DNA of 64,000 bases from contig CADEGH010000009.1 in NCBI GenBank assembly GCA_902826835.1, forward strand, positions 97,898-161,897, read 5' to 3'. The stretch comes from an uncultured bacterium (GTDB lineage Bacteria; Planctomycetota; GCA-002687715). Position numbers and translations under genes: made by a program. Position 1 is the first letter of the stretch; each line of letters begins with the position of its first letter. The notes beneath the pieces were generated by a model. That model did not search any database and was not told the origin of the DNA. It saw only the letters and a list, made by a program, of their open reading frames with translations. Positions 1 to 9,363 of the stretch are shown one piece after another.

Positions 1-1146
1 GAGCTGAGAGCGACCGGGGATGAGACCCCGGTGATTCTCCTGACCGGCCACGGAGACATCGAACTCGCGGTGACCGCCCTCCAAGCCGGGGCGTTCCACT
101 TTTTGACGAAACCCTGTCGACTCGACGTTCTGGCGGCAACGCTCCGACGGGCAGTGGAGCATCGTGCGCTTTCGCTGCAGGCGAGGTCGGTGCCGCGGCT
201 GACCCTCAGCGCGCTGCCGGTGAACGGGATCGTCGGCTCGAGCCCGGCGATCCAACAGTTGCGAAGTTTGATTCCGCGCGTCGCCGCCGCCTCCGCGCCG
301 GTTCTGGTGACCGGCGAGAGTGGGGTCGGAAAAGAAGTGGTGGCGCGGGCCGTGCACGAGACGAGCCCGCGCCGGGACTCACCCTTTGTCGCGTTCAACA
401 CCGCGGCGCTGCCCGAAAATCTCCTCGAGTCGGAGTTGTTCGGGCATGAAAAAGGGGCCTTCACCGGTGCTGATCGAGCGAGCCCCGGGCTTCTCGATGC
501 CGCGCGGGGCGGCACCATTTTCTTGGACGAGCTGGCGGAAATGCCGATCCTCTCCCAAGCCAAGCTCCTGCGATTTCTCCAAGAGGGCACTTTCCGGAGG
601 CTCGGTTCGACTCAGGAGCGGCGCGCCGATGTCCGGGTGCTGGCCGCCACGAATGTTCCGTTGCCTCCGGCCATCGAAGCCGGACGATTCCGTCGTGATC
701 TCTATTTTCGGCTGGCGGTCGTCGAGATCGCGGTGCCGCCGCTCCGCGAACGGGGCAACGATGTCATCGAGCTGATCGACCATTGGTACGCGCGGCGGAG
801 TCGGACCGTCCCACCCGAATTACGCACGACCGAAATCACCCGAGCGCTCCAGCGATACCGATGGCCGGGCAATGTTCGCGAGTTGTTCAATTTGCTCGAG
901 CGGCTGGACATACTCTGTGGCCCGGGTCGCGCCGAGCGTGAGCTGATCCTGCAAGCCGTGACCTCGGTGGCGCTTCCGGTGCAATCGGAGCGGTTGGAGG
1001 ACGTGGAATTGGCACACATCCGCAGAGTGCTCGAAGCGGTGGATGGGAATCGAACCGAGGCGGCCCGCCGGCTCGGAATCAGTCTAAAAACTCTCTACAA
1101 CCGGCTCCACGCGCAGGATCCGCCGAGTGGCAAAGCTCCCGAGTGA
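1..1146 (+). CDS. Sigma-54-dependent response regulator (NtrC family), 5' end outside window
   Basis: This is a transcriptional activator of sigma-54 promoters, presumed to be controlled by phosphorylation. The frame is open from base 1, so the start and the phosphoacceptor Asp lie upstream of the window. What remains is the C-terminal part of the receiver domain (conserved T and the Lys of a TKP motif, about residues 15-38), then an AAA+ domain with Walker A GESGVGKE near residue 106, the sigma-54 contact loop GAFTGA near residue 152 and a Walker B-like FLDEL. A C-terminal Fis-type helix-turn-helix (about 345-372, with AARRLGISLKTLYNRL) ends the protein. The gene converges on a histidine kinase gene 72 bp away, its most plausible partner. 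An intact GAFTGA means it should contact sigma-54 directly. Confidence 0.95.
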   Translation, partial: ELRATGDETPVILLTGHGDIELAVTALQAGAFHFLTKPCRLDVLAATLRRAVEHRALSLQARSVPRLTLSALPVNGIVGSSPAIQQLRSLIPRVAAASAPVLVTGESGVGKEVVARAVHETSPRRDSPFVAFNTAALPENLLESELFGHEKGAFTGADRASPGLLDAARGGTIFLDELAEMPILSQAKLLRFLQEGTFRRLGSTQERRADVRVLAATNVPLPPAIEAGRFRRDLYFRLAVVEIAVPPLRERGNDVIELIDHWYARRSRTVPPELRTTEITRALQRYRWPGNVRELFNLLERLDILCGPGRAERELILQAVTSVALPVQSERLEDVELAHIRRVLEAVDGNRTEAARRLGISLKTLYNRLHAQDPPSGKAPE

Positions 1147-1218
1147 GCGGGGATGCGCGGCGTCGGCCCGTGAATTGGCACCGATGAGCTCGGGCCGGTG
1201 ACGATCCCGCTCACACCT

Positions 1219-2661
1219 TCACCCCGCTCCGCGCCGCTTCGGTAGCGAGACTCGCGCCTCGGCACCTTGCCCCACCCCCGCGCTCTCGATCGCGAGGTCT
1301 CCTCCCAGTTGATGGGCAAGGAGGTCGGCGAGTGCCAACCCGAGTCCGGTGCCGCGGCCTGGAGCCTTGGTGGTGACGTAGGCCTCTTTGATTCTCGGCA
1401 GGAGGTCGGGCGCAATTCCCGCCCCCGTGTCACGGCAGCCGAGAACGACTCGTCCGTCCTTCTCGAAGGCGAATAGGGTGATGGCCCCGTCGTGGATGAA
1501 GGCGTCCATGGAATTGGAGACGAAATTGACGAGAATCCGCCGCAGGAATCCGGGGTGCGTCGCGACCTCGAGGTCGGCAGGAGTGACGTCGATGCTCCAC
1601 GCGATGGTGATCCCGCGCTGGACCGCGCCTTGGGCGGATCGAATCTCCTCGAACATCTCACGGATCCGCACGGAGTCAGTGACGGACTCGGAATCAGGGC
1701 GGCTCACGTCCAAAAGATCGCGAGTGATGCCCTTGGCCCGGTAAGCCTCTTTTTTGATGATTTCGAGGTAGCGGGTTCGAAGCTCGGGATCGTCGTGCCT
1801 CTGCAAGCCCTCCGCGCACGCCGCGATCGAGGCGAGCGGGGTGTTGACTTCGTGCGCCACACTCGCGGCGAGCCGCCCGAGATCCGCCAAGCGCTGCGCT
1901 TCCACGAGTTGCCGACTCTTGGTTTGGACCCGCTCTTCGAGTGACGCGGAGAGGAGCTCGAGTTCGCGGGTGCGCTGGGCGAGGGCACGTTGGTTGCGCC
2001 GGAACAAACCCAACTGTGCAAGAAACATGGCAGCGAACGAAATGCTGGCCACGAGGAGAACGAGTCGCCGCGATCGCTCGAGCTCCGAGAGGTAGGCGTC
2101 GGCGGGCTGATAGAGCTCGACCACGAGAGCCTCTTTGGTGTCGCCGTAGAGCACTTCTTCGCCCGCGTGTACGTGAGTTTCGAAGAGGGGTCGTCCCGCT
2201 TTTTGCCCGGAATCCGTCACGGAGTCCGCGGGAATCAACCTCGATACGAGTCCCCGCTCCGACACTTCCGCGAGGAGCTCCGGGCTCGCGATGATGCGTC
2301 CGGTCCGACTCGCATCCGTGCTGTAAAACGCACGACCGCGGCTGTCGATGAGGTTGATCTCCTCCGCCCCGTGTTCGCGGCGAAAGCGTTGCACGACGTA
2401 GTCGACCTGGCCGCGTCCCAGTTTGCTGTCGAGCGGTTCCGCCCCGAGATCCGAAGTGTGCTCCCGGATTTGATCCCGCAGGAAGTTGGCGGCCTGACGA
2501 GCTAGCTCCCGGTCTTTGCGCAAGAGATCGCGCGAGACGAACCAAGTGGTCGCGATCACGAGGGCCGTCGTCACCACGAGGGTGACCAACAGCGACAGTT
2601 GTGCGAACGAGCGGAGCCCGCCACCTTTGACGGGAATCGAGATCGGCGCCGGATCCGACAT
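1219..2661 (-). CDS. Membrane sensor histidine kinase
   Basis: A 480-residue sensor kinase. A first membrane segment at about 21-42 and a second at about 200-220 flank a roughly 155-residue extracytoplasmic sensor region of no family I recognise. A short coiled coil leads to the H box (SVAHEVNTPLASIAA, phosphoacceptor His about 270), an N box (NFVSNSMDAF) and G boxes (DTGAGIAP and GRGTGLGLALA), so the ATPase domain looks complete. There is no HAMP domain that I can identify. The ATG directly abuts the stop codon of the DJ-1 gene upstream, implying translational coupling in one operon with the CAAX protease. It most likely phosphorylates the sigma-54 regulator encoded convergently at the start of the window. 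Confidence 0.93.
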   Translation of the reverse strand: MSDPAPISIPVKGGGLRSFAQLSLLVTLVVTTALVIATTWFVSRDLLRKDRELARQAANFLRDQIREHTSDLGAEPLDSKLGRGQVDYVVQRFRREHGAEEINLIDSRGRAFYSTDASRTGRIIASPELLAEVSERGLVSRLIPADSVTDSGQKAGRPLFETHVHAGEEVLYGDTKEALVVELYQPADAYLSELERSRRLVLLVASISFAAMFLAQLGLFRRNQRALAQRTRELELLSASLEERVQTKSRQLVEAQRLADLGRLAASVAHEVNTPLASIAACAEGLQRHDDPELRTRYLEIIKKEAYRAKGITRDLLDVSRPDSESVTDSVRIREMFEEIRSAQGAVQRGITIAWSIDVTPADLEVATHPGFLRRILVNFVSNSMDAFIHDGAITLFAFEKDGRVVLGCRDTGAGIAPDLLPRIKEAYVTTKAPGRGTGLGLALADLLAHQLGGDLAIESAGVGQGAEARVSLPKRRGAG

Positions 2662-3243
2662 TCAGCGGGATCCCCTACTCGACGATGGAGGGGAAGACAC
2701 CAACATTTTGGCGCGCTGTTCCACTTCAGTGGCCTCGCCTCGGAAGTGGCGCACGATCGCCAGCGCAAATTCGAGGGCGGTGCCAACTCCCCGGCTGGTA
2801 ATGACGGATCCGTCGATCACGACGGACTCCTGCAAATATTCGCCGAATTCCAATTGGGATTGGACGGCGGGATAGCTCGTGATCCGGCGTTCGCGGGTGA
2901 TGCCGGCGGCGGCGAGCGCGAGCGGGGCCGCGCAGATGGCCGCGGTCATGACACCGCGTCGAGCCAGGATTCGCAACCAGGATTGAACGAGCTCGTGTCG
3001 AGCTAGACTGAGCGAGCCGGGCATGCCGCCCGGCAGCACCATGCCGCCACAATCCTCCGGCGAAAGATCCGCCAACTTTCGGTCGGCGATGAGAGTGATG
3101 CCGTGGGAACCGCGGACTTCGAGCTCGTCGAGACTTGCGGTGACGACTTCGAGTCCGGCGCGGCGCAGCACATCCACGATCGTGACCGCTTCGATTTCCT
3201 CGAAGCCGGTTGCCAGTGGCACCACCAGGGGCAGTGTGTTCAT
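2662..3243 (-). CDS. DJ-1/PfpI (YajL-like) family protein
   Basis: A 193-residue member of the DJ-1/ThiJ/PfpI superfamily, closest in pattern to the DJ-1/YajL branch. It shows the conserved acidic residue in GFEEIEAV (about 13-20), the nucleophile elbow AAICAAPLAL with Cys104, and the late motif SRGVGTALEFALAI. Family members act as redox-responsive chaperones or glyoxalase/deglycase-like enzymes; the exact activity cannot be told from sequence. The ATG at 3243 overlaps the stop of the CAAX protease gene by four bases (ATGA), and its own stop abuts the histidine-kinase ATG, so three genes are likely co-translated. Length is normal for the family. Confidence 0.92.
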   Translation of the reverse strand: MNTLPLVVPLATGFEEIEAVTIVDVLRRAGLEVVTASLDELEVRGSHGITLIADRKLADLSPEDCGGMVLPGGMPGSLSLARHELVQSWLRILARRGVMTAAICAAPLALAAAGITRERRITSYPAVQSQLEFGEYLQESVVIDGSVITSRGVGTALEFALAIVRHFRGEATEVEQRAKMLVSSPPSSSRGSR

Positions 3244-4145
3244 GTGCGGGGCATCGTACTCGCGGTGCCACGGCGCAAGGACCATTCGGCCAACAGGAGG
3301 GCCAAGAGCAGCGCGCCCCATCCGAGCCAGCCGTCGTAGTTGCGCATAGTGCCCACGAGGGTCAAATTCTGCTCGGCTTTCCATTCTACGTCGTCGATGA
3401 GCTTGTCGGCAGCCTGGCGGACAAACACCCACCCGGCGTGGATGCCCATGCCGAGCCAAATACTCCGGGATCGCCAGGCAACGACGGCTAGGACGATGCC
3501 GACGAGGGTGAGGCCGACCAGCTCTCGCCATCGTGGTCCGAAGGCCTCGGGTACGCCGAGACAACAGTCCCACGCCGCCCGGAGTGCCACTGGATCTCCT
3601 TCGATAGACTTGGGGGGGCGGAGGAAGTGGGCGACCGCAAATGCGAAGGAGCCGAAGCCGATCGCGAGAACGGGGGGCAAGCAACGAAGGAGAGCTCCCT
3701 GCCAAAGCCCGCGGAAGAACGCCTCCTCCATCAGCGCCAGGAGGAAGGTGCTTCCGAGGTAGCCCAGAAGCTTCAGAGTCAGTTTCCCGACCGAGCCCTC
3801 GAGTTCCACCTCTCGGTACCCGGTGGCCCAAAGACTCAGGTTGAGAAGAGCGAGTGAGGCGAAGCCAATTCCAAAACCCCGAACGTAGGTCCGGACACGG
3901 GGCGGACGGGAGGGACCCCACAGCCACTCTCGCCAGGGAGCTCTGGTGCGGGCCAACAGAAAAAGCGAAAGCCCGATCACCAGGGGTACCAAGGCGCGGC
4001 GAGCGAGGCGATTGGGCTCGGAAACTCCGATCGAATCAAGAGTTACAGCGAGGACAGTGATCAGAAGGCACGCCCCGACCAGGGCGGTTGCGAAGGGTGC
4101 AACCGACCGAAAGAAGCCGGCCGTTCGGGGTCCCGGATCTCGCAT
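3240..4145 (-). CDS. CPBP/CAAX-type intramembrane metalloprotease family protein
   Basis: A polytopic membrane protein of about 301 residues with seven or so hydrophobic segments. It carries the three CPBP (Abi/CAAX protease) motifs: EEAFFRG, FAVAHF, and a third His in GMGIHAGW. In this family the Glu pair and His residues bind the metal for intramembrane proteolysis. I start at the ATG at 4145; the frame stays open to 4283, which would add a 46-residue Arg-rich extension and nearly remove the intergenic region. It is first in a coupled operon with the DJ-1 protein and the histidine kinase, so a role in envelope signalling, such as cleaving a membrane protein, is a reasonable inference. No substrate is visible. 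Confidence 0.85.
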   Translation of the reverse strand: MRDPGPRTAGFFRSVAPFATALVGACLLITVLAVTLDSIGVSEPNRLARRALVPLVIGLSLFLLARTRAPWREWLWGPSRPPRVRTYVRGFGIGFASLALLNLSLWATGYREVELEGSVGKLTLKLLGYLGSTFLLALMEEAFFRGLWQGALLRCLPPVLAIGFGSFAFAVAHFLRPPKSIEGDPVALRAAWDCCLGVPEAFGPRWRELVGLTLVGIVLAVVAWRSRSIWLGMGIHAGWVFVRQAADKLIDDVEWKAEQNLTLVGTMRNYDGWLGWGALLLALLLAEWSLRRGTASTMPRT

Positions 4146-4312
4146 GATGCGCCCGTCAGCGTAGGGAATAGGGAAGATCTCGACTCGGAGCCATTGAAGT
4201 TCCAAACGGCCAGAGCTTAGACTTCGCGTTCCTCGCCGCAAGTGGTGATCGCGGATGAACTCGGTCGAACCAACGCGCTCCACGAGGTGGCCAGGTCTGA
4301 AGATCGGATTCT

Positions 4313-5425
4313 ATGCGCCGGTGGTTATTGGGTTGCTTGCTCACGATCTTGTGCGGTGTCGAACTGGGTGCTCAGCAGCCCAACGGCCCGCTTGGGTCGA
4401 TGAACCTCAACAGCGTGGATGGACCGCCCTTCCCGATCCTGCAGACCATCGGGCGAGGCACCAGTGTCGACTTCCGCATCGGTGGGTTGCCCAGCGCTCG
4501 CTTCGTTACCTTCGGGTCGAGCTCTCTCTCGGGAGTGACCTTCCCTTTTCAGGGCCAGTTCGTGGACCTGAATCTCGCGGGCCTTTTCACGGTCTTGAAT
4601 GGATTCGAGACCCCGGGTTTGCTTACCGACAATACCGGTGGCTTTTCTGCCAGCTTTCCGGTCGGGCAGACCGTCGCCCTCAACAGCACTTCGGCGTACC
4701 AGTCGGCGGTCGAGAATCCCGCCGCCGCCGGAGGTCTTTCATTCACCGCTGCGGTCCGGGTCACGATAGTTCCCGGTCTGGTCACGCAAAATCTGGCGAT
4801 GGGCGACGACACGACTTCCGCGTTTTCGCTGGTTCCGTTCGGGCTCACGTTCCCCTTCTACTCCCAGACCTACACGACTCTTCATGTTTGCTCCAACGGA
4901 TTCGTGAATTTTGGGCCAGTCGGCGATACCAATTACAATCCGACCCCGGCGGACTTCCTTACGGGTGCGCCCCGCGTTGCCGGATTTTGGAGTGGCCTCA
5001 ATCCCGGCATTGGCGGAACTATTTCCGTGCAAATCGACCAAAGCCTGCAAGTCCCCACAATCGACATTCGCTACCAAGACGTGGCCGAGTTCGGCGTGGG
5101 TAGTACACACACATTCACGATTCGTCTGAATGCGGCCCCGATTGGCGACATCCAAATCATCAATTCTCCACAAAACGGGCCCTCTCTCTTCACTGCGACG
5201 GTTGTCGGTATCGGGCCGGGAGGCGGATTGGGTAACCAGCCGCAAAAAAATCTGAGCCAATTGCCGCTCTCGCCTGTCTTTGGCATGGCCAACGAAAATT
5301 TCTACGAACTTTACACCCTCCCTTCGGGTACCAATCCGGGCAATGTTTTCGACCTCACCGCGACCACGCTCAACTTCTTGGCGGTAGGACCGGGCTTCCC
5401 CGGAGCTTCGTACATCGGCAACTGA
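4313..5425 (+). CDS. Secreted protein with nidogen-like module
   Basis: A 370-residue exported protein with a clear signal peptide (hydrophobic about 4-16, cleavage likely after GAQ near 20). The N-terminal half is Gly/Ser/Thr-rich without a motif I know. The second half contains a nidogen-like (NIDO-type) pattern: FPFYSQTYTTLHVCSNGF followed by FG, then GFWSGLNPGIGG and a beta-rich stretch. The same pattern occurs in the proteins at 8207-9328 and 46329-48134. In animals NIDO modules are extracellular adhesion domains; the bacterial role is unknown. It converges with the membrane protein at 5434 with only 8 bases between them. No catalytic residues are seen. Confidence 0.8.
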   Translation: MRRWLLGCLLTILCGVELGAQQPNGPLGSMNLNSVDGPPFPILQTIGRGTSVDFRIGGLPSARFVTFGSSSLSGVTFPFQGQFVDLNLAGLFTVLNGFETPGLLTDNTGGFSASFPVGQTVALNSTSAYQSAVENPAAAGGLSFTAAVRVTIVPGLVTQNLAMGDDTTSAFSLVPFGLTFPFYSQTYTTLHVCSNGFVNFGPVGDTNYNPTPADFLTGAPRVAGFWSGLNPGIGGTISVQIDQSLQVPTIDIRYQDVAEFGVGSTHTFTIRLNAAPIGDIQIINSPQNGPSLFTATVVGIGPGGGLGNQPQKNLSQLPLSPVFGMANENFYELYTLPSGTNPGNVFDLTATTLNFLAVGPGFPGASYIGN

Positions 5426-5433
5426 TCCGCCGT

Positions 5434-7338
5434 TCAGGGCGTCCACGACCAAGTGACGGCGTGCGAGAGGAACGGGCGCCCTGGGTGGGTGGATTTCCAT
5501 CCGACCGCCACGACATAGAGCTTGGTCGGGATTCCCCGATAGCGAATGTAATCCGCGAGTTCCGGGCCGAGGTCGTACTCCAAGGTTGCCCCTTCGCACC
5601 GGAGCTTCTTGCGAAAGTCGATCGTCGGCAGGAACGCGAAGAATTCGATCCACTCGCAACCGAGCGACTCCACGACGATCCGACATTGGATATCGCCGCC
5701 TCGGAGCGGCTGCTCCTCTACCGTGGGATTCCGAGGGGTCACGATCGGCAGAATCTCCCCCCCGAAGAACGGCCACTTTTGTGGGAGATTGCCCAAGGCC
5801 TCGATGAGCGGTCCTACGTGTACCACGCCGAATTCGTCGGTGAAGTCGACGAAGGGGTTGGTGCTGCCGAGGGTGTGGGGGAATTTGCCCTGCACGTGGA
5901 GCAGGGCCTCGATCGGAGGGTGCAGGGGGTAGGCACAATCGTTCCCGAGGTACATGTAGGTGTGAACCGGGTAGATCGGGGCGGGTGGATCAGCCGACTG
6001 AAACGGCGGTCGGAGGGCCTCGGAGAACCCCCATTGGAGGGTCGGTAGGCCTCGCCAAGACGGAGGTAGGCAGGTCACGAAGATCGGTCCGAGGGGGACG
6101 GGGGTGTCGAAGCTCTTGCGTTGTGCGTCCTCCTCGTGCGCCATGCGCCAAGTCTTCGCGAGGAGACTCTTCACGCCGCGGTCGGCGCGGATGAGGTGAT
6201 CCTGCACCGTGAAGTGACCGAATAGGTAGGCGGGCAGCAGCCAGAGCGGGGCGAAGAGGCGGTGACGATTCCAGAGTGTGGCGAGGGGAATCGCCAATGC
6301 GGCACACCACCAAGCGATCGCGGCATACCACCTTTGGCCCGTCGACGGATGAAGGGTTGGACCGGACAGGGCGAGAAACGCGAACTGGCCCAAGAATAGG
6401 ACGCTGAGAATCAGCAAAGCCTGCCGGGCTTTCGAGTCCGATCTCCGGAGTGAGACCGCGCCGAATCCGACCATCGCCACGGTCGCGACTCCAACCACGG
6501 CCGGTACCATCCACCCGTCCTGCAAGATCATGCGGGGTACCGCTCCCAGCAGATCCAAGATGGCCATCCCGAGCTCCCGCAGGGTGGCCCGGATTCCAGC
6601 GGAACCGGCGAGAAGTCCCTCGGCTTGTTGGTAACCCCCGCCGAAGGTCGTTCCCAGCGCATGGTGACGAAGGGCGAGAAGCGCGACTCCGAAGGTGGCG
6701 AACGGGGCATGATGCCGAACGAGCGTGCCCCAGGTCGGTCGTGGCGAGCGCATCCAGTCGATCAAGAGGGGAGTCATGAGCGCGAGGTAGCCGTTTTCCC
6801 GGCAGAGGCAGGCTGCTACGGCCGCGATCCACGAGACCATGCGCCACCGAAGGTCCGCTCTGGGGCCATCCTGTGACCGCAGGTAAGCCCAGGCGGAGAG
6901 AATGCAGAAGGTTGCGGAGACGGTCGCGCCACGACTCGCGAGCCAACCGGTGGCTCCCGGCAACATGGGGTGGAGAGCGAAGAGGACGGACGCGATCCAC
7001 GCCGCGACGATTTGCCCGGACAACCGCCGGACGAGCGAGTGGAGGAGGCCTACCGCCAGGATGTGAAAACCGACCTGCAAGAGATGTCCGGGCAGCGGGT
7101 CGGTCCCAAACCAGCGGTACTCGAGGTCGTACATGCCCGTGAACAGAGGGCGATGAAAACGGGGAGCGGGAACGGGGAGCATCGGACCTGTCCACGCGGC
7201 CGCATTCCCGTGGCGACTCACATGCGAGATGATGGCCCAGTCATCGCTCATGTGTCCGACCCAAAGCGTCCGGATCACGGTGATCGACACCAAGGCAGCT
7301 AGCAGAAGGATTTGGAAGCTATATCTTGGGAGGGCCAT
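5434..7338 (-). CDS. Polytopic membrane protein, GT-C glycosyltransferase-like
   Basis: A 634-residue protein with about ten to twelve hydrophobic segments in the first two thirds and a soluble C-terminal domain from about residue 410. The first extracytoplasmic loop has an acidic pair in GHMSDDWAII, and further on comes HPMLPGATGWLASRG with an Arg in the second loop. This layout resembles TMTC-like and other GT-C glycosyltransferases, which use polyprenyl-phosphate sugars to modify proteins or lipids on the outside of the membrane. No TPR repeats follow, unlike in TMTC proteins. Donor and acceptor cannot be inferred. Many secreted proteins are encoded nearby, so exported proteins are possible targets, but that is conjecture. 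Confidence 0.75.
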   Translation of the reverse strand: MALPRYSFQILLLAALVSITVIRTLWVGHMSDDWAIISHVSRHGNAAAWTGPMLPVPAPRFHRPLFTGMYDLEYRWFGTDPLPGHLLQVGFHILAVGLLHSLVRRLSGQIVAAWIASVLFALHPMLPGATGWLASRGATVSATFCILSAWAYLRSQDGPRADLRWRMVSWIAAVAACLCRENGYLALMTPLLIDWMRSPRPTWGTLVRHHAPFATFGVALLALRHHALGTTFGGGYQQAEGLLAGSAGIRATLRELGMAILDLLGAVPRMILQDGWMVPAVVGVATVAMVGFGAVSLRRSDSKARQALLILSVLFLGQFAFLALSGPTLHPSTGQRWYAAIAWWCAALAIPLATLWNRHRLFAPLWLLPAYLFGHFTVQDHLIRADRGVKSLLAKTWRMAHEEDAQRKSFDTPVPLGPIFVTCLPPSWRGLPTLQWGFSEALRPPFQSADPPAPIYPVHTYMYLGNDCAYPLHPPIEALLHVQGKFPHTLGSTNPFVDFTDEFGVVHVGPLIEALGNLPQKWPFFGGEILPIVTPRNPTVEEQPLRGGDIQCRIVVESLGCEWIEFFAFLPTIDFRKKLRCEGATLEYDLGPELADYIRYRGIPTKLYVVAVGWKSTHPGRPFLSHAVTWSWTP

Positions 7339-7579
7339 ACGCGACGAGTCTACGTGTGCTGTATCGGCCTAGCCGGGAGGTGAGACACAACTAGAGTCTC
7401 AAGGCGGCCTGAGCGCGCAGTCTCCCCGAAGGGGTCGTGTCGAGGCCGAGAGTCCAGCCGCGGAGTGGCGACCGTGCCCAAAAGCCGCGCCCCGGGAGGA
7501 TCTTCCGCTTCCTTCAGTCCTTTTGACGAGCGAGCGCTCGCTCCCGGTTCGGGCATGAGATCCGGGGGCTGGTAGAATC

Positions 7580-8059
7580 TTGAGCTTGATCCCGCATGAT
7601 GAGACCGTGGTGCGTAAAGATCAGCCTGGGGCGCGAGGGCCGGAGGGTGGCTGCCAGTTGGTCGTGATCGAAGGGCCGTCGAGGGGAAGCATCATCGATC
7701 TCGGATCGACCGTGGTGCGAATTGGGCGGCTGCCCGAAAACGAACTCGTCTTGGCCTCTCCGTCCGTCAGCAAGCACCACGCCGTGGTCGAGCCCCGGGC
7801 GGGGAGTCACCTGATTCGCGACCTGGGCTCCACGAACGGGGTCTTGGTCAATGGTGGAAAGGTAGCCGGTGCCGGGGGGCAGACCCTGGTTCACGGAGAT
7901 GCGATCTCGATCGGCGACTCCTTACTCCTGTACCGGCGAGGGGGCGCTGCCGTTGACAAACAAGGGCTTTCGACGATCTCCTTGGACGTGGCCAAGGTTC
8001 GGGAAGAAGCCGAGCGTCTCCTGCGGGATGTTCCGGTCGAGCGTCTCAGGAAACCGTAG
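7580..8059 (+). CDS. FHA-domain protein
   Basis: A small protein of up to 159 residues that is essentially one forkhead-associated domain. Around residues 25-120 it has the FHA core: an Arg in IGRLPENELVL, then SVSKHHAVVE (Ser and His contacting phosphothreonine) and DLGSTNGVLVNG. FHA domains bind phosphothreonine peptides, normally products of Ser/Thr kinases, so it probably reads out kinase signalling such as that of the kinase encoded at 43.7 kb, although the two are not adjacent. The start is uncertain: TTG at 7580 gives the longest frame, and GTG at 7607 or 7610 also fits. It stands alone, with no operon partner. Confidence 0.85.
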   Translation: MSLIPHDETVVRKDQPGARGPEGGCQLVVIEGPSRGSIIDLGSTVVRIGRLPENELVLASPSVSKHHAVVEPRAGSHLIRDLGSTNGVLVNGGKVAGAGGQTLVHGDAISIGDSLLLYRRGGAAVDKQGLSTISLDVAKVREEAERLLRDVPVERLRKP

Positions 8060-8206
8060 AACCCAAGACCGATCGCCCAACCCTTCCCCCAGTCGCCGCG
8101 CTGCCGCTACGCTAAGCATCAACCCAGCGATCCCTGCGGCTTGCGATGACGTTCGCCTCAGGGGCGCATTCCTTGCTGCGAGTGGCGAGCTCGTTCGGAG
8201 AAATCG

Positions 8207-9328
8207 ATGAGAACTTCTGCCTTTTGCCTCCTGCTGGCGGCTGCGGTGACCGCGCAGCAATCGGGCGACTTCAATCGTAACTACATGGTCAACTTCAACG
8301 GGTCCTTCCAGAGCTCCTACGTCACGACCAACTACGAGGTCGCAGGAACCTGCTTCTCCAATGGAAACATCGGCTTCACTCAGACTTACATCACCTCGGC
8401 TCCTAACCAGCCCATCCTCTGGGCGCTGGCTTCGCAGGGCACCGTCAACTGGGTGGGAGGCCTGAGCGCCAATTCGGTGGACATCGGTCCCGGCGGCCTC
8501 CAGTTTATTCTGGACGGCATCAACGTCTCTCCTCCGCTGCTCGGGCTCCTCGCCCGCACTGACGGCTTTGGATCCTTCGGGCTGTTCATCAACAACGCCC
8601 CGATCCTGCCCCTGGGAACGACCATCTTTTTGGCGATGGCCCACCTCGCTCCCGCCTCGCCGGATGGCTTCCACGTCTCCCAGACCCATCAGCTCAACTA
8701 CATCGTCGCGCCCCCGGTGAGCGTCAACTGCAATGCGAATTCCGTCCGTCTGAGCCCCTGTGACGACTGCTCCTACAACCAGCCGTTGCTCTTCCCCTTC
8801 CAGTTCTACGGCCAGACCTACAACCAGATCGACATCGGCTCCAACGGCATCCTGGGCTTTGGCGCGGGACCCGGCTTCGAGTTCGATCCGCCGTCGTTCG
8901 TGAACGCCCCCGGCCCGGAAATCGCGCCCTACTCCCTCGACTTCAACTTCAATGCCGGCGGTTGTTTGTTCTACTACAGCGACGCCACCACGTTCGAGGC
9001 TTGTTGGGTCCGTGCGCCTCAGAGCGGTACGATCAACAGTAATACCTTCCTGGCGCGGATCGACTCGACGGGTGTCATCACCTTCGAGTACGGCACGGTT
9101 CTCGATAGCGACGGATCAGCGTTCAGTCAGATCATCACCGGGCTCACCCCGGGAAACGGCTTGGCCCTGGGTATGGCCGTCGATTGGTCGTTGGGCCCGG
9201 GCAGCTTCATGAGCACGGTGGCTCCGTTCGAGTCGTGGAACACCGGCAACCTCGCGGATGTCCAGACCCGCCAAATCTTGATCACCCTCGATCCGATGGG
9301 GAATCCTGCGAACTGGATCTTCCTCTGA
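8207..9328 (+). CDS. Secreted protein with nidogen-like module
   Basis: A 373-residue exported protein with a short signal peptide (about 1-17, ending in VTAQQ). The ATG at 8207 is preceded by GGAG at a good distance. The N-terminal half is beta-rich and of unknown type. The C-terminal half has the same pattern as the proteins at 4313 and 46329: FPFQFYGQTYNQIDIGSNG, then GFG, an aromatic-Asp segment (YSLDFNFNAGG), CWVRAP, a FEYGT strand and ITGLTPGNG. This resembles NIDO-type extracellular modules. Four cysteines cluster near residues 170-187, possibly disulfides. It converges on the DUF2339 gene 35 bp away. No enzymatic motif is seen; an adhesion or surface-structure role is a guess. Confidence 0.8.
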   Translation: MRTSAFCLLLAAAVTAQQSGDFNRNYMVNFNGSFQSSYVTTNYEVAGTCFSNGNIGFTQTYITSAPNQPILWALASQGTVNWVGGLSANSVDIGPGGLQFILDGINVSPPLLGLLARTDGFGSFGLFINNAPILPLGTTIFLAMAHLAPASPDGFHVSQTHQLNYIVAPPVSVNCNANSVRLSPCDDCSYNQPLLFPFQFYGQTYNQIDIGSNGILGFGAGPGFEFDPPSFVNAPGPEIAPYSLDFNFNAGGCLFYYSDATTFEACWVRAPQSGTINSNTFLARIDSTGVITFEYGTVLDSDGSAFSQIITGLTPGNGLALGMAVDWSLGPGSFMSTVAPFESWNTGNLADVQTRQILITLDPMGNPANWIFL

Positions 9329-9363
9329 GACCCCGGGTCGCCTCGCTCGGTGCCCGAGGAAAC

